From: Thermococcus sp. P6
GTDB lineage: Archaea > Methanobacteriota_B > Thermococci > Thermococcales > Thermococcaceae
DNA length: 64,000 nt
Assembly: GCF_002214525.1 (NCBI RefSeq)
Contig: NZ_CP015104.1
Coordinates: 930,001 to 994,000 of the forward strand
Reading direction: 5' to 3'
The first letter of the stretch is position 1. The number at the start of each line of letters is the position of its first letter. The notes below the pieces were generated by a model. It worked only from the letters and a program-made list of their open reading frames with translations. It did not search any database and was not told the origin of the DNA. Shown one piece after another: positions 7,908-17,447 of this stretch. The translations under genes were made by a program, and so were the position numbers.

Positions 7908-8960
7908 GAGGGCCGCGAGCCCTCCGAGGGCCCTCAACTTCTCCCCCCCTTCGTGCTCCGAGCTTACCACGACGACCTCTCCCCTCGAATGCCTGACGGC
8001 CTCCATTATCTCCTCGATCCTCTCCCTGTTCTCACCCTTGAGGAGCTCGTCAAGGACGAGTAGCGTCTCCACCGCACCGTAGTTAACGGCCTCTTCGACC
8101 TCTCTCAGACCGTAGGCAGAGAGACCGTTGTTCTTCGCCACGTTCTCGAGCACCTTCTCGACGAGCCTGACCTCTTTGGCCACGCGGTTCTCGTGATAAA
8201 CCTTTTCAACGGTTCCGCGCCTGATAACCTCGTATATCCCCGTTCTTCCGGTTACACTGGTGTCCTCGAGCACAACCTTCCCTGCCAGCGCCGGGTACTT
8301 CTCCCGCAGGAAGGCGTGGAAGTCCTCCTTAACGAAGCCGGGGCCCGCCACGATGACCCTCTCGATACCCTCGCGCTCCATCACCTCCTCTATGGCCCTT
8401 GCCACCTCGTGGAAGAACCTCTTCTCCTCTCCCTCGCGGTCGGTGCCGTACATCTTCCCCCCGAGGTTGTGGCGTATCCCCTTGAGCATCTCAACGCCGT
8501 AGGCCCTGATGACGGCCATGTCGGCCTCCCCGTAGTCGATGACCACCACCATAACGCGGGCCCTTCTGGATGCCTGAACCGCCTCCCTGAGCCTTTCCAG
8601 ATGGTGTTCCCTCCAGCGCTCCTTTTCTATCGTTACGACCGTTCCCTCCTCGACGGTTATGGTGTGGTACTTACCGAGGGGAACGTCCTCCCTCGAGGCG
8701 TACACTATCGGCCCCGTAACCCTCAGCTGGTTGGCGAACCTATGGAAGTTCACCTTCTCGGCCCTGACCCCGAGGAAGACGGGAACGACCTCCACCTTCT
8801 CGGCCCTGAGGGAATCCGAGCGCTGGGCCTTTTTCCTGAGGGTTTTGGCGTAAACCCTGTCCCCGGGGTCTATGATGTGGTAGAGGTGCCAGAGATCGTC
8901 GAGGGTCTCCGCCCTGACCTTCACCCTGCCCTCCTTGACGTCCTGATGGATTATCTGCAC
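7887..8960 (-). CDS. pelA: Archaeal Pelota (aDom34), ribosome rescue factor
   Basis: This 357-residue eRF1 paralogue enters stalled ribosomes with aEF1A/aABCE1 to split them. The N-terminal Sm-like domain (MQIIHQDVKEGRVKVRAETLDDLWHLY), a basic KTLRKKAQRSDSLRAEKV segment and central and C-terminal eRF1-like domains (VVVIDYGEADMAVI, VIVAGPGFVKEDF) are all present. It lacks the GGQ loop, as expected for Pelota. The start is GTG with GGTGGA upstream. The 3' end overlaps the convergent PurM-like gene by 21 bases. Confidence 0.96.
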   Translation of the reverse strand: MQIIHQDVKEGRVKVRAETLDDLWHLYHIIDPGDRVYAKTLRKKAQRSDSLRAEKVEVVPVFLGVRAEKVNFHRFANQLRVTGPIVYASREDVPLGKYHTITVEEGTVVTIEKERWREHHLERLREAVQASRRARVMVVVIDYGEADMAVIRAYGVEMLKGIRHNLGGKMYGTDREGEEKRFFHEVARAIEEVMEREGIERVIVAGPGFVKEDFHAFLREKYPALAGKVVLEDTSVTGRTGIYEVIRRGTVEKVYHENRVAKEVRLVEKVLENVAKNNGLSAYGLREVEEAVNYGAVETLLVLDELLKGENRERIEEIMEAVRHSRGEVVVVSSEHEGGEKLRALGGLAALLRFKVR

Positions 8961-8993
8961 CCTTCCACCCCCGGGTCGCCCATGGAGAGGTCC

Positions 8994-10040
8994 TCAGATG
9001 AGCTCCCTCTCAGTTTTGGTCAGCCTTACCGGGCCTTCCCTTGTGATCAGTACCGTGTCCTCTATCCTCACCCCGCCGAAGCCGGGGAGGTATATCCCGG
9101 GTTCCACGGTTATCACCATCCCCGGCCTGAGCTCCGTATCGTCCTGCTGGCTTACCCTTGGCCACTCGTGGATCTCCAGTCCAACGCCGTGCCCGGTTGA
9201 GTGGATGAAGTAATCTCCGTAGCCGTATTCGGCTATGACCTCCCTGACGGCCCCGTCAACGTCCTTTGCTTTAGCTCCGGGTCTGGCCATCTCAACGCCC
9301 TTTTTCTGGGCTTCGAGGACGGCGTAGTAGATGTCTTTTTGCTTCTCGTTCGGACTGCCGGCGACTATCGTTCTGGTCATGTCGGAGTTGTAGTGCCTGT
9401 AGAGTGCCCCCTCGTCTATGACCACCAGATCGCCCCGTTCGATCCTTCTGTCGCCGGCAATCCCGTGGGGCAGGGCCGAACGAGGACCGCTCGCTACTAT
9501 CGTGTCGAAGGCCGGCTTCTCGGCCCCGTTCATCTTCATTACGTACTCCATTCTGGCCGCCACTTCTCTCTCCCGCCTGCCCTCGCGTACCTCCTCGAGC
9601 GCCGCCATCATCGCCATGTCGGCTATCTCGCAGGCGGCCTTTATGGCCTCGATCTCTTCGGGTTCTTTTATTATCCTGAGGTCCCTCACGACCTCGTCTA
9701 TGGAGGTAAACTCCCTCACCCCCACCTTCTCCCTGAGGGTCTGAAGCGTTGAAAAGCTTGTTTTCCCCTCGATCCCGAGCTTTTTCAGGTTGAGGGAGGA
9801 GAGCTTCTCGTAGAGTTCCTTTCCCGTCTTGAACTTCTCCACGGGAACCCTCGAGGTTTCCCTTGCCTCCTCGTACTCGAGCTCTGGAACGATGAAGAGG
9901 GCATCGTCCGGGGTGACAACGAGGTAACCGCCGAGGACGGGGGCGCTCCCTGAAAAGTAGAACAGGTTCTCCCTTCCCGTTATGAGTGCCCCGTCGAGTT
10001 CCTTCCCGGCTATGAATTCCCGAAGTCTTTCGATCCTCAT
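8994..10040 (-). CDS. pepQ: Xaa-Pro dipeptidase (prolidase)
   Basis: This 348-residue M24 metallopeptidase cleaves dipeptides with C-terminal proline. It has a creatinase-type N-terminal domain (GALITGRENLFYFSGSA) and a pita-bread catalytic domain with metal ligands in VVIDEGALYRHYNSDMTRT, STGHGVGLEIHE, TVEPGIYLPGFGG and RIEDTVLIT. Length matches Pyrococcus prolidase. GGTGATCGT precedes the ATG. With the M42 peptidase and prolyl oligopeptidase in this window it fits a peptide-degrading lifestyle. Confidence 0.96.
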   Translation of the reverse strand: MRIERLREFIAGKELDGALITGRENLFYFSGSAPVLGGYLVVTPDDALFIVPELEYEEARETSRVPVEKFKTGKELYEKLSSLNLKKLGIEGKTSFSTLQTLREKVGVREFTSIDEVVRDLRIIKEPEEIEAIKAACEIADMAMMAALEEVREGRREREVAARMEYVMKMNGAEKPAFDTIVASGPRSALPHGIAGDRRIERGDLVVIDEGALYRHYNSDMTRTIVAGSPNEKQKDIYYAVLEAQKKGVEMARPGAKAKDVDGAVREVIAEYGYGDYFIHSTGHGVGLEIHEWPRVSQQDDTELRPGMVITVEPGIYLPGFGGVRIEDTVLITREGPVRLTKTERELI

Positions 10041-10138
10041 ACGATCACCGGTTCTACTAAGCCGGGTGCAATAAAACCCTTTCGGGGCCGGGCCGGAAGG
10101 GATATAAACCGCGCTGAGGAAACACCACGGGACCGGAG

Positions 10139-10792
10139 ATGACGGTGTACCTTTTTGATTTTGACGGCACCCTCGTGGACAGCACCGGGGCGGTTGAAAA
10201 GGCCCTCAGGATAGCCATAGAGAAAACCCTGCCCGCGGTGATAGAGAGCGATCTCTACGACGATTACTATCAGGCCCTCTTCCTCTTCATCAAGGGCAGG
10301 CTCACCTACAGGCACCTTACCGTTATCCACGAGCTCGTCGCCCAGGGGACGATCCATGAGTACTACAAGCTGATGCCACGCTACATAAGGGACCTGCCCT
10401 TTGCCAGAGAACTGGTTAAGGAACTGAGGAGGCGCGGCAGGAGGGTTATAAGCTTCTCGGGTGAGCACACCTACCCCGGGGGAAAGGTCATCTTCATGAA
10501 GAAGACCAACTGGTACGACGAGTTCGATGAGGTCATAACCTTCAACGGAACCCGGGACATGCTCGAGAAGTTTGCCACACTGCGCGAACTTCATCCGGAT
10601 GAGCCCTTCGTCTGGATAGACGACAGCGCGAGCAGGTTCACCTACGTTCTGGACGACAACACCCTCTTCATTCAGAAGGCCTCACCCTACAAGAGCGACG
10701 TTGCCCTGCTCCAGGAGAGGATCAACTTCATTAAGATACGGGAGCTCCGCAGGGTGCTGGAGATAGACGACGACCTGCAGCAGTTCCTTTAG
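10139..10792 (+). CDS. HAD-superfamily hydrolase
   Basis: This 217-residue protein has HAD motif I DFDGTLVD at the N-terminus, a helical cap, motif II SFSG near residue 104 and a motif IV-like WIDDSASRF near residue 160. The substrate cannot be told; the family mostly hydrolyses phosphate esters. A TATA box GATATAAA lies about 30-38 bases upstream, so the leader is very short. It is likely monocistronic or co-read with trm1 52 bases downstream, which has its own TATA-like CTTTAAAC. Confidence 0.85.
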   Translation: MTVYLFDFDGTLVDSTGAVEKALRIAIEKTLPAVIESDLYDDYYQALFLFIKGRLTYRHLTVIHELVAQGTIHEYYKLMPRYIRDLPFARELVKELRRRGRRVISFSGEHTYPGGKVIFMKKTNWYDEFDEVITFNGTRDMLEKFATLRELHPDEPFVWIDDSASRFTYVLDDNTLFIQKASPYKSDVALLQERINFIKIRELRRVLEIDDDLQQFL

Positions 10793-10844
10793 GTCCGCGG
10801 GTAAATCCTTTAAACCCCTCAGCTCTCCTTCCCACGGTGGGAGG

Positions 10845-11975
10845 ATGGGATTTCGTAAGCTGAAGGAGGGCCTCGCGGAGATCCTTGTTCCCGATGCTGA
10901 GAGAATTTACGACGCCCCCGTTTTCTATAACCCGGTCATGGCCCTGAACCGGGACCTGAGCGTTCTGGCCGTTGATATCTTGGAGCCGAAAAGGGTCCTC
11001 GATGCCTTCTCCGCGACGGGCATAAGGGGAATCCGCTACGCCCTCGAAACCCCTGCTGAAGAGATCTGGCTCAACGACATAAGCGGTGAAGCGTTCAACC
11101 TCATACTGAAGAACGTCTGGACGAACCTCGGGCTGGAGGGAAGCTGGGCCGGGAAAGGAAGGGTTCACTTCCTCGGGGAGAAAAGGGTCGTGGTGAATCT
11201 CGGCGATGCGAACGGGCTCATGGCAGGGAAGTTCCGGTACTTCGATTTCATAGACATCGATCCCTTCGGATCGCCGGTGTGGTTCCTCGATAACGCCCTG
11301 AGGAGCGTGAAGAGGAGGGGCGTTGTAGCCCTCACGGCAACCGACGCCGGAGTTCTCTGCGGGGCCTACAGAAACGCCTGCCGCAGGAAGTACCTTGCGG
11401 AGCCCATAAGGGGGGAGCTGTGCCACGAGGCAGGTCTCAGGATCCTCATAGGAACGGCCGTCAGGTACGCCGCTAAATACGACCTCGGTGTGGACGTTCT
11501 GCTCGCCTATTACCGGGACCACTACTTCCGCGCTTTTCTAAAGCTCAAGAGCGGTGCCAGAAAATCCGATGAGAGCCTTTCCAGCCTCGGCTACCTGTGG
11601 CAGGATGCCAGCGGGGAGTTTGAATACCTGACCGGAACGCTGCCGGGGAAACCCGGGCCCCATGGTCCCCTGTGGCTCGGTCCGCTGAAGGACGAAGATT
11701 TCACCCGTGAAATGCTGAAAAGGGCCCGTGATAAAGTTCTGTCCCACAAAAAGACCCTTCCCTTCCTCAAGACCCTCGTGGAGGAACTGGACGTGCCCTT
11801 CCTCTACGACACCCACGCCCTCGCGAGAAGGAACGGCCTCGAGGTTGGCAGGCTGGAGGGGATCATTGAAACCCTCAGGGAACTCGGCTACCGCGCCACG
11901 AGGACCCATTTCTCGCCCACGGCCCTGAAGACGGACGCACCCTTCCGGGAGGTCCTCAAAGCCATGGGGGGATGA
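10845..11975 (+). CDS. trm1: tRNA (guanine26-N2)-dimethyltransferase Trm1
   Basis: This 376-residue SAM-dependent enzyme makes N2,N2-dimethylguanosine at tRNA position 26. It shows the Trm1 opening ([33 protein letters not shown]), SAM-binding [17 protein letters not shown], the catalytic DIDPFGSP motif near residue 140, and [20 protein letters not shown] with the family cysteines. Length matches archaeal Trm1. GGTGGGAGG lies just before the ATG. Confidence 0.97.
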   Translation: MGFRKLKEGLAEILVPDAERIYDAPVFYNPVMALNRDLSVLAVDILEPKRVLDAFSATGIRGIRYALETPAEEIWLNDISGEAFNLILKNVWTNLGLEGSWAGKGRVHFLGEKRVVVNLGDANGLMAGKFRYFDFIDIDPFGSPVWFLDNALRSVKRRGVVALTATDAGVLCGAYRNACRRKYLAEPIRGELCHEAGLRILIGTAVRYAAKYDLGVDVLLAYYRDHYFRAFLKLKSGARKSDESLSSLGYLWQDASGEFEYLTGTLPGKPGPHGPLWLGPLKDEDFTREMLKRARDKVLSHKKTLPFLKTLVEELDVPFLYDTHALARRNGLEVGRLEGIIETLRELGYRATRTHFSPTALKTDAPFREVLKAMGG

Positions 11976-12015
11976 CTTTATAACCTCCGTCTCGAACCAT
12001 CTCGGGGGAGCGGGG

Positions 12016-13110
12016 ATGAAGGATATGATAGCCCTCGCCCGGGAATTTTACAGGGATGAGTACGCCGATTCGGTACTCTATGCGAAGCTTGCGAAGTTTG
12101 AGCGGGACGAGAAGGTGAGGAACGAGTTTATGCGGCTCTCGCGCATGGAATCCAGCCATGCCCGGTTCTGGCACGATTTCGTAAAGAGGCGCGGGGGAAA
12201 GGTGCCAAGGCCTTCCGTAAAAGGGCTCACGGTTTTCTGGGTTAGACTGCTCAGGAAGGTTCTTGGACCGGGTGCCGTGGCTTCCCTCCTCGAGATGGGA
12301 GAAAACAGCGCCGTTCAGAAGTACCTAAAATACCTGACGACCTACTCTGGAGAGCTCACGGAGGAGGAGAGGGAATCCCTAAAACGGATTGTTCTGGAGG
12401 AACTCGAGCACGAGAAGTTCTTCAGGGAGGAGGAGAAACGCTTCCACGTTGAGAACACGCGTGATCTGATCCTCGGCATGAACGACGGCCTCGTCGAGAT
12501 TCTCGGCGCTGTTACCGGTCTCTCCGCGGTCTACCCGGGGAACCCTCATCTGGTGGGGATAAGCGGTCTTATCGTTGGGGTCGCGGGGGCCCTCTCCATG
12601 TCCATAGGGAGCTTCGTCTCGGTCCGCTCCCAGAGACAGGTAAAGGAATCCGTCAGGGAGAGGATGGAGGTTCTCTTCAGGGTTTCCCCCGAGAGGGTAA
12701 TGGAAGAGCTCGTCGAGAGGCTCGTTGAGGGGGGAATGCCCGAGGATGTGGCAAGGGAGGTTTCCAGAGAGCTCTCCAGCAACAGTGAAGCCGTTATGGG
12801 CCTTCTCCTTCCCGAGGCCGAGGAGAACGAGGTGAGGGCGGCCCTGTATACGGGCCTTTCCTACCTGCTGGGCGTGGTCTTTCCGGTTACCCCCTACTTC
12901 CTCGCCTCAAGCTCCCTCGTGGCCCTCCCCCTGTCCGTGCTTTTCGCGGGTTCTGCCCTCGCCGTAGTGGCGACTTTGATATCGCTCCTCTCGGGAATAT
13001 CCGTGAGGAAGAAGGTCGTCGAGATGGTTACCACGGGCCTTGGGGCGGCCTTCTTAAGCTACGCCTTTGGAAGGCTTATGGAGGCCCTCTTCCACGTCTC
13101 GGCCCTTTAG
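12016..13110 (+). CDS. Erythrin-Vit1 fusion: ferritin-like domain plus Vit1/CCC1 membrane iron transporter (MbfA-like)
   Basis: This 364-residue fusion has an N-terminal ferritin-like four-helix domain (residues 1-145) with di-iron ligands in RDEYADSVLYAKL, RMESSHARFWHDF (ExxH) and LEELEHEKFF (ExxH). Residues 150-364 are a Vit1/CCC1 transporter with five membrane segments (GMNDGLVEILGAVTGL, GLIVGVAGALSMSIGSFVSVRSQ, and three C-terminal helices). Bacterial MbfA of this architecture exports iron under iron or peroxide stress. Its presence about 6 kb from feoAB makes iron export likely, though manganese cannot be excluded. GGGGAGCGGGG precedes the ATG. Confidence 0.9.
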   Translation: MKDMIALAREFYRDEYADSVLYAKLAKFERDEKVRNEFMRLSRMESSHARFWHDFVKRRGGKVPRPSVKGLTVFWVRLLRKVLGPGAVASLLEMGENSAVQKYLKYLTTYSGELTEEERESLKRIVLEELEHEKFFREEEKRFHVENTRDLILGMNDGLVEILGAVTGLSAVYPGNPHLVGISGLIVGVAGALSMSIGSFVSVRSQRQVKESVRERMEVLFRVSPERVMEELVERLVEGGMPEDVAREVSRELSSNSEAVMGLLLPEAEENEVRAALYTGLSYLLGVVFPVTPYFLASSSLVALPLSVLFAGSALAVVATLISLLSGISVRKKVVEMVTTGLGAAFLSYAFGRLMEALFHVSAL

Positions 13111-14481
13111 TCATACCTTTACGCTTTTCCATCCTCCCCTCTTGAAGGCCCACCAGAAGAGCCCCGCGGTGGTGAAGGTTTCGAGGCTCATGGCCACCCA
13201 CGCGGCAACAACGCCGAGACCACCGATGTGAATCCCCCCAATCGTAACGCCGAAGCCGAGGATGTAAGCCGGGATCAGGCGGAAGAGGGGCTTGCTTACC
13301 GCCGTTATGTACATCGGCGTTTTCGTGTCCCCGGCACCTCTGAGCGCGCCGCTGAGGACGAAGAGCCATCCGAGGGGTATCTCGCTTATCCCGACGATCG
13401 TCAGGTACACTGCTGCGAGTCTCACAACATCCAGACGGTTCGGATCGGTCGGGCTCACGAAGGGCATCACGAGGTAGCGGGGGAAGGCTATCAGGATGAA
13501 GGCCATAACGGCCATGAAGAGCCCCACCATCTTGAGGGCTTCGTAGGTTATCCTTTCGGCCTTTTCAGGCTTTCCCTCACCGAGACTCTGGCCGACGAGG
13601 GCGGAGGTTGCCACGTTGAAGCCGAAAGCCGGCATGTAGGCTATGCTCTCGACCCTGAGGCCAACCTGATGGGCGGCAAGGGGCACCGTTCCGAAGCGGG
13701 TTACTATGCTCATGTAAAGGAAGTTGTAGAAACTGAAGATGCCACGCTCTATCATCGCCGGTATACCTATCCGGAGAATGCGCCTTGCCATGTCCGGATG
13801 GAAGCTCCAGCTCGGTCTGAAGTGGAGCACCAGCCTTCCGCTCCAGAGGAGGTAGAGGCCGATGAGGAAGGAGGTGGTTATCCCTATCCCCGATGCCCAC
13901 GCCGCACCGACCGCTTCCAGTCTTGGAAAGCCGAGCTTTCCGAACACCAAGAGGTAATCGAGGACCCCGTTTACAGCGTTCATCAGAATGCCGAGTTTCA
14001 TGGGCGTTTTCGTGTCCCCGGCACCCCTGAGGGCGGAGAATGCCGTGAAACCGGCGAATCTAATTGGATAGAACGCGAACAACACCCTGATGTACCCGTA
14101 GCCAAGGGAAATCACGTCCGGCTTTGCACCCATTATCCTGAGGATATCGTCCCCAAAGAACCATCCGAAGAGGGTAACGGGAACCCCGAGGAGAAACGAG
14201 AGGTAAAGGCTCTGTTCAAGTGTTAAGATTGCGCTGGCCTCGTCCCTCGCACCCACGAACCTCGCTACGAGCGCGAGGGTTCCCGTTGAGATGGCGATCA
14301 TGATGGGCATCATGAACCAGCTCACCTGACCGGCCAGACCCACAGCTGCAAGGGCGAGGGTACCGAGGTGGCCCACTATCATCATATCCACCAGGTTGAG
14401 GAGGGTCTGGGAGATGTTCCCGGTTATGGCCGGCCACGCCAGTTCCCAGAGGCGGCGCTGGTGTTCGTTGAGGCGAATCAT
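13111..14481 (-). CDS. MATE-family multidrug/cation efflux transporter
   Basis: This 456-residue membrane protein has about 12 hydrophobic segments arranged as two homologous halves. The repeated hallmarks are FSALRGAGDTKTPM in the first half and LSGALRGAGDTKTPM in the second, both classic MATE motifs, and the N-terminus ELAWPAITGNISQTLLNLVDMMIVGHLG. MATE pumps exchange Na+ or H+ for organic cations. The substrate is unknown. It ends one base after the convergent erythrin-Vit1 gene. Confidence 0.93.
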   Translation of the reverse strand: MIRLNEHQRRLWELAWPAITGNISQTLLNLVDMMIVGHLGTLALAAVGLAGQVSWFMMPIMIAISTGTLALVARFVGARDEASAILTLEQSLYLSFLLGVPVTLFGWFFGDDILRIMGAKPDVISLGYGYIRVLFAFYPIRFAGFTAFSALRGAGDTKTPMKLGILMNAVNGVLDYLLVFGKLGFPRLEAVGAAWASGIGITTSFLIGLYLLWSGRLVLHFRPSWSFHPDMARRILRIGIPAMIERGIFSFYNFLYMSIVTRFGTVPLAAHQVGLRVESIAYMPAFGFNVATSALVGQSLGEGKPEKAERITYEALKMVGLFMAVMAFILIAFPRYLVMPFVSPTDPNRLDVVRLAAVYLTIVGISEIPLGWLFVLSGALRGAGDTKTPMYITAVSKPLFRLIPAYILGFGVTIGGIHIGGLGVVAAWVAMSLETFTTAGLFWWAFKRGGWKSVKV

Positions 14482-14571
14482 TAAGACGTCCCTCTAAACG
14501 GGGAGAAGGGGGTTTGACTTAATAAGGGTTGCGGTGGCGCTTGATCTAACCGGGCCAAAAAGAAAATAAAA

Positions 14572-14763
14572 TCAGTAGCGGAGGTTTCTCTTCTTTCTCC
14601 AGGAGTGGGACCAGCTGTACTTCTTCATGCGCCTGCTCCTTCCGAAGCCACAGGCGGCACAGTAGCCCTTCTTAACGTTGTAGGCGCGTTTTCCACAGCG
14701 CCTGCATTTTATGTGGGTTGGAGTGTGGTTCCTCCTGCCCTTTGGTGCAGTCCCGCTTCCCAT
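14572..14763 (-). CDS. rpl37e: 50S ribosomal protein L37e
   Basis: This is a 63-residue basic zinc-ribbon protein of the large subunit. It has the typical [12 protein letters not shown] start and two CxxC pairs ([10 protein letters not shown] and CAACGFG). GGTGGT lies 5 bases before the ATG at 14763. It follows the LSm gene by 24 bases, a pairing conserved across archaea. Confidence 0.98.
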   Translation of the reverse strand: MGSGTAPKGRRNHTPTHIKCRRCGKRAYNVKKGYCAACGFGRSRRMKKYSWSHSWRKKRNLRY

Positions 14764-14787
14764 CGTTACCACCCGCTGGATCTCACT

Positions 14788-15018
14788 TCACTCAACCTCA
14801 ACGGGGGAGATGGCCAGAACGTTGTCTCCCCTGATAACGATTTTACCGTAACTCTTAACGACCTCACCGTTCTGGATGAGGTCAGCATCCGCAAGGACGA
14901 TGTTCAGGTGGATATCGTAACCGATGAGCCTGCCCCTGAACTCGGAACCCCTCTTCAGGAGCACGAGCACGTCCGTGTCGAGCGACCTGTGAATAACGTC
15001 AAGTGGTCTTTCCGCCAT
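14788..15018 (-). CDS. Archaeal Sm-like RNA-binding protein (SmAP/LSm)
   Basis: This 76-residue protein has Sm1 (LDVIHRSLDTDVLVLLKRGSEFRGRL, DIHLNIVL) and Sm2 (IVIRGDNVLAIS) motifs and forms a heptameric ring that binds U-rich RNA. The ATG at 15018 has GGAGGTG 7 bases upstream. It is co-transcribed with rpl37e. Confidence 0.97.
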   Translation of the reverse strand: MAERPLDVIHRSLDTDVLVLLKRGSEFRGRLIGYDIHLNIVLADADLIQNGEVVKSYGKIVIRGDNVLAISPVEVE

Positions 15019-15120
15019 TTTCGCGCACCTCCAAATAATCAAAGTTCGTAACGATAACGAGAGAAACGGTTTATAACTCTTTCCCCCTCCCCGCGGTCTG
15101 GCTCCGGGGGAATCCGGAGA

Positions 15121-15159
15121 TTATATAAAGGTATCACCCGTGGTGAATATGGTGGTATC
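15121..15159 (+). promoter_or_regulatory. Pullulanase promoter with Thermococcales glycolytic motif
   Basis: TATATAAAG (15122-15130) is followed at 15132-15148 by TATCAC-CCGTG-GTGAAT. This matches the glycolytic motif TATCAC-N5-GTGATA at 10 of 12 fixed bases, and then GGTGGT (15151-15156) precedes the ATG. In this clade the Tgr/TrmBL1 regulator represses when its site is downstream of TATA and is released by maltodextrins. The sequence is seen; repression here is inference from that known rule. Confidence 0.75.
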
Positions 15160-17388
15160 ATGAAAAGGACGGGTTTGCTGATTTTCCTTCTCCTCCTTAC
15201 CGCGGTGGTGAGCGGCTGCATCTCCACCGGAAACCTCCCGGAGACGCCTTCCGAAGCGACTTCCGCCGCGGCCCGGCCCGGGGTCGGCCTTCCCTCCGGG
15301 AACTACACCCCCCTCTACACCGGATCCGGGAAGGGGTGTCCGGCCGGAATGGTTGGCGTCAGGTTCACCTATCACCCGGAGAACGGGACGGTGGAGTCGG
15401 TCAGCCTTCGGGGGAGTTTCAACGGATGGAATGAGTGGCCGATGAAGGAGGAAAATGGAACGTGGAGCAGAACGGTCTGCCTTAAACCCGGAAAGTACGA
15501 GTACAAGTACTTCATCAACGGCCAGTGGGTCAGGGACATGTCCGACGACGGCACCGGAAAGCCCTACGACCCCGAAGCGGACGGGTATGCAAACGACGGT
15601 TACGGCGGGAAGAACGCCGTCAGGATCGTTAAGGGAAGCCCCGGTTTCTACGTCCGCTTTGATCCCGAAGACCCCGCCTACCTGAGCGTTGCCGACAACA
15701 GGACAGTTGTGAGGATTGAGGCCGGGAAGGAGACGGTGAGCTCGGCACTGCTCGTAACGGACGCTGGAAACTACACGATGAAGCGCCAGCTCTGGTGGGA
15801 CTCGGGGGAGATGTGGAGGGCAGAGGTGCCTTTCGTTAGCCCCATGAGGTATTACATCCTCGTGAATTCCACAGATGGTGGCCTTTTCGCGATCCTCAAC
15901 ACGAGCGAGAACCCCTTCTTCAACTTCGACGGCGTCGACAGGTTCCCCCAGCTTGAGTGGGTGAGCAACGGGATAACCTACCAGATATTCCCCGACAGGT
16001 TCAACAACGGCAACGAGAGCAACGATGCTCTATCCCTCGACCACGACGAGCTTCTCCTCAACCAGGTTCATCCCGGAAGACCCCTGCTCTCGAACTGGAG
16101 CGATCCAATTACACCCCTTCACTGCTGTCACCAGTACTTCGGGGGGGACATAAAGGGGATAACGGAGAAGCTCGACTACCTGGAAAGCCTCGGGGTCACG
16201 ATAATATACCTCAACCCGATATTCCTCTCCGGGAGCGTCCACGGTTACGACACCTACGACTACTACAGGCTCGATCCCAAGTTCGGGACCGAAGATGAAC
16301 TAAGGGAGTTTCTCGACGAGGCCCACAGGAGGGGCATGAGGGTCATCTTCGACTTCGTGCCAGACCACGCGGGCATCGGAAACCCGGCCTTCCTCGACGT
16401 CTGGAAGAATGGAAACCGGAGCCCCTACTGGAACTGGTTCATCGTAAAGCAGTGGCCCTTCCTTCTGGGCGATGGAAACGCCTACATGGGCTGGTGGGGG
16501 CTCGGCAGTCTGCCGAAGCTCAACACGACCAACCCGGAGGTCAGGGAGTACCTGATAAACGCCGCACTTTACTGGCTCGACTTCGGGTTCGACGGGATAA
16601 GGGTCGATACGCCGGGCGATCTCCTCGATCCTGAGACGTTCTTCTCCGAGATGAGGGAGCGTGTAAAGGAGAAGCATCCCGATGCCTATCTGGTGGGCGA
16701 GATATGGACGCTTTCTCCGGAGTGGGTTAAGGGGGATCTCTTCGACTCGCTGATGAACTACGCCCTCGGAAGGGACATCCTGCTTAACTACGCAAGGGGT
16801 CACCTGAGCGGGGAAGCGGCCATGAAGATGATGGGCAGGTACTACGCCTCCTACGGGGAGAACGTGGCCGCTATGGGCTTCAACCTCGTCGACTCCCACG
16901 ACACTTCGAGGGTTCTCACGGATCTCGGCGGGGGGAGCCTCGGGGAGGGGCCGACCAACGAATCCATCGTGAGGCTCAAACTCCTCTCCACGCTCCTCTA
17001 CACCCTTCCCGGCACTCCTGTGACGTTTCAGGGGGACGAGAGGGGACTTCTGGGCGATAAAGGACACTACGACGAACAGCGCTACCCGATAAGGTGGGAT
17101 GAGGTGAACGAGGATGTGCTTAACCACTACCGTGCCCTGGCCGCGCTGAGGCGGAACGTTCCCGCCCTGAGGAGCAGTGCCATAAGGTTTTACACCGCCA
17201 GCGGGGGCGTGATGGCCTTCTTCAGGGGGCACGAGGATGAGGTTCTCGTGGTGGCCAACAGCTGGGAAAAACCCGCTGAAATCACCCTTCCCGGGGGAGA
17301 ATGGCGGGTCCTGTGGCCCGGGGATTACGCCGTCTCGGGTACTCTGGAGGTGCCGCCCCTGAGCGTCCTCGTTCTGGGAAGGGATTGA
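15160..17388 (+). CDS. Secreted lipoprotein pullulan hydrolase/alpha-amylase (GH13)
   Basis: This 742-residue exported starch enzyme has a lipobox signal VSGC (Cys20). A Ser/Thr/Pro/Ala linker follows, then a CBM48-like domain at about residues 65-155 (VSLRGSFNGWNEWPM, PGKYEYKYFINGQW). The GH13 barrel has region I DFVPDH (residue 398), the nucleophile in GIRVDTP (Asp483), acid/base VGEIW (Glu514) and region IV DSHD (Asp581). A C-terminal beta domain ends the protein. It resembles Thermococcus pullulan hydrolase type III, which cuts alpha-1,4 and alpha-1,6 bonds; the exact specificity is not proven by sequence. It probably feeds maltodextrins to the cell and is controlled by the glycolytic motif in its promoter. 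Confidence 0.9.
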   Translation: MKRTGLLIFLLLLTAVVSGCISTGNLPETPSEATSAAARPGVGLPSGNYTPLYTGSGKGCPAGMVGVRFTYHPENGTVESVSLRGSFNGWNEWPMKEENGTWSRTVCLKPGKYEYKYFINGQWVRDMSDDGTGKPYDPEADGYANDGYGGKNAVRIVKGSPGFYVRFDPEDPAYLSVADNRTVVRIEAGKETVSSALLVTDAGNYTMKRQLWWDSGEMWRAEVPFVSPMRYYILVNSTDGGLFAILNTSENPFFNFDGVDRFPQLEWVSNGITYQIFPDRFNNGNESNDALSLDHDELLLNQVHPGRPLLSNWSDPITPLHCCHQYFGGDIKGITEKLDYLESLGVTIIYLNPIFLSGSVHGYDTYDYYRLDPKFGTEDELREFLDEAHRRGMRVIFDFVPDHAGIGNPAFLDVWKNGNRSPYWNWFIVKQWPFLLGDGNAYMGWWGLGSLPKLNTTNPEVREYLINAALYWLDFGFDGIRVDTPGDLLDPETFFSEMRERVKEKHPDAYLVGEIWTLSPEWVKGDLFDSLMNYALGRDILLNYARGHLSGEAAMKMMGRYYASYGENVAAMGFNLVDSHDTSRVLTDLGGGSLGEGPTNESIVRLKLLSTLLYTLPGTPVTFQGDERGLLGDKGHYDEQRYPIRWDEVNEDVLNHYRALAALRRNVPALRSSAIRFYTASGGVMAFFRGHEDEVLVVANSWEKPAEITLPGGEWRVLWPGDYAVSGTLEVPPLSVLVLGRD

Positions 17389-17447
17389 TTTCCCTTTTTC
17401 CAAAAGCTTTTTATGAAACGCCCCCACTCCAGTCTCAGGTGGTGGTT

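Noticed and set aside
8193-9200. 335-codon plus-strand frame opposite Pelota and prolidase
   Set aside because: It spans two real minus-strand genes and has no motif.
13228-14226. 332-codon plus-strand frame opposite the MATE gene
   Set aside because: Shadow of a clear membrane transporter; charged low-complexity translation.
16300-17427. 375-codon minus-strand frame opposite the pullulanase
   Set aside because: Antisense shadow of a GH13 gene with all catalytic motifs; composition rich in Pro, His, Glu and no domain.
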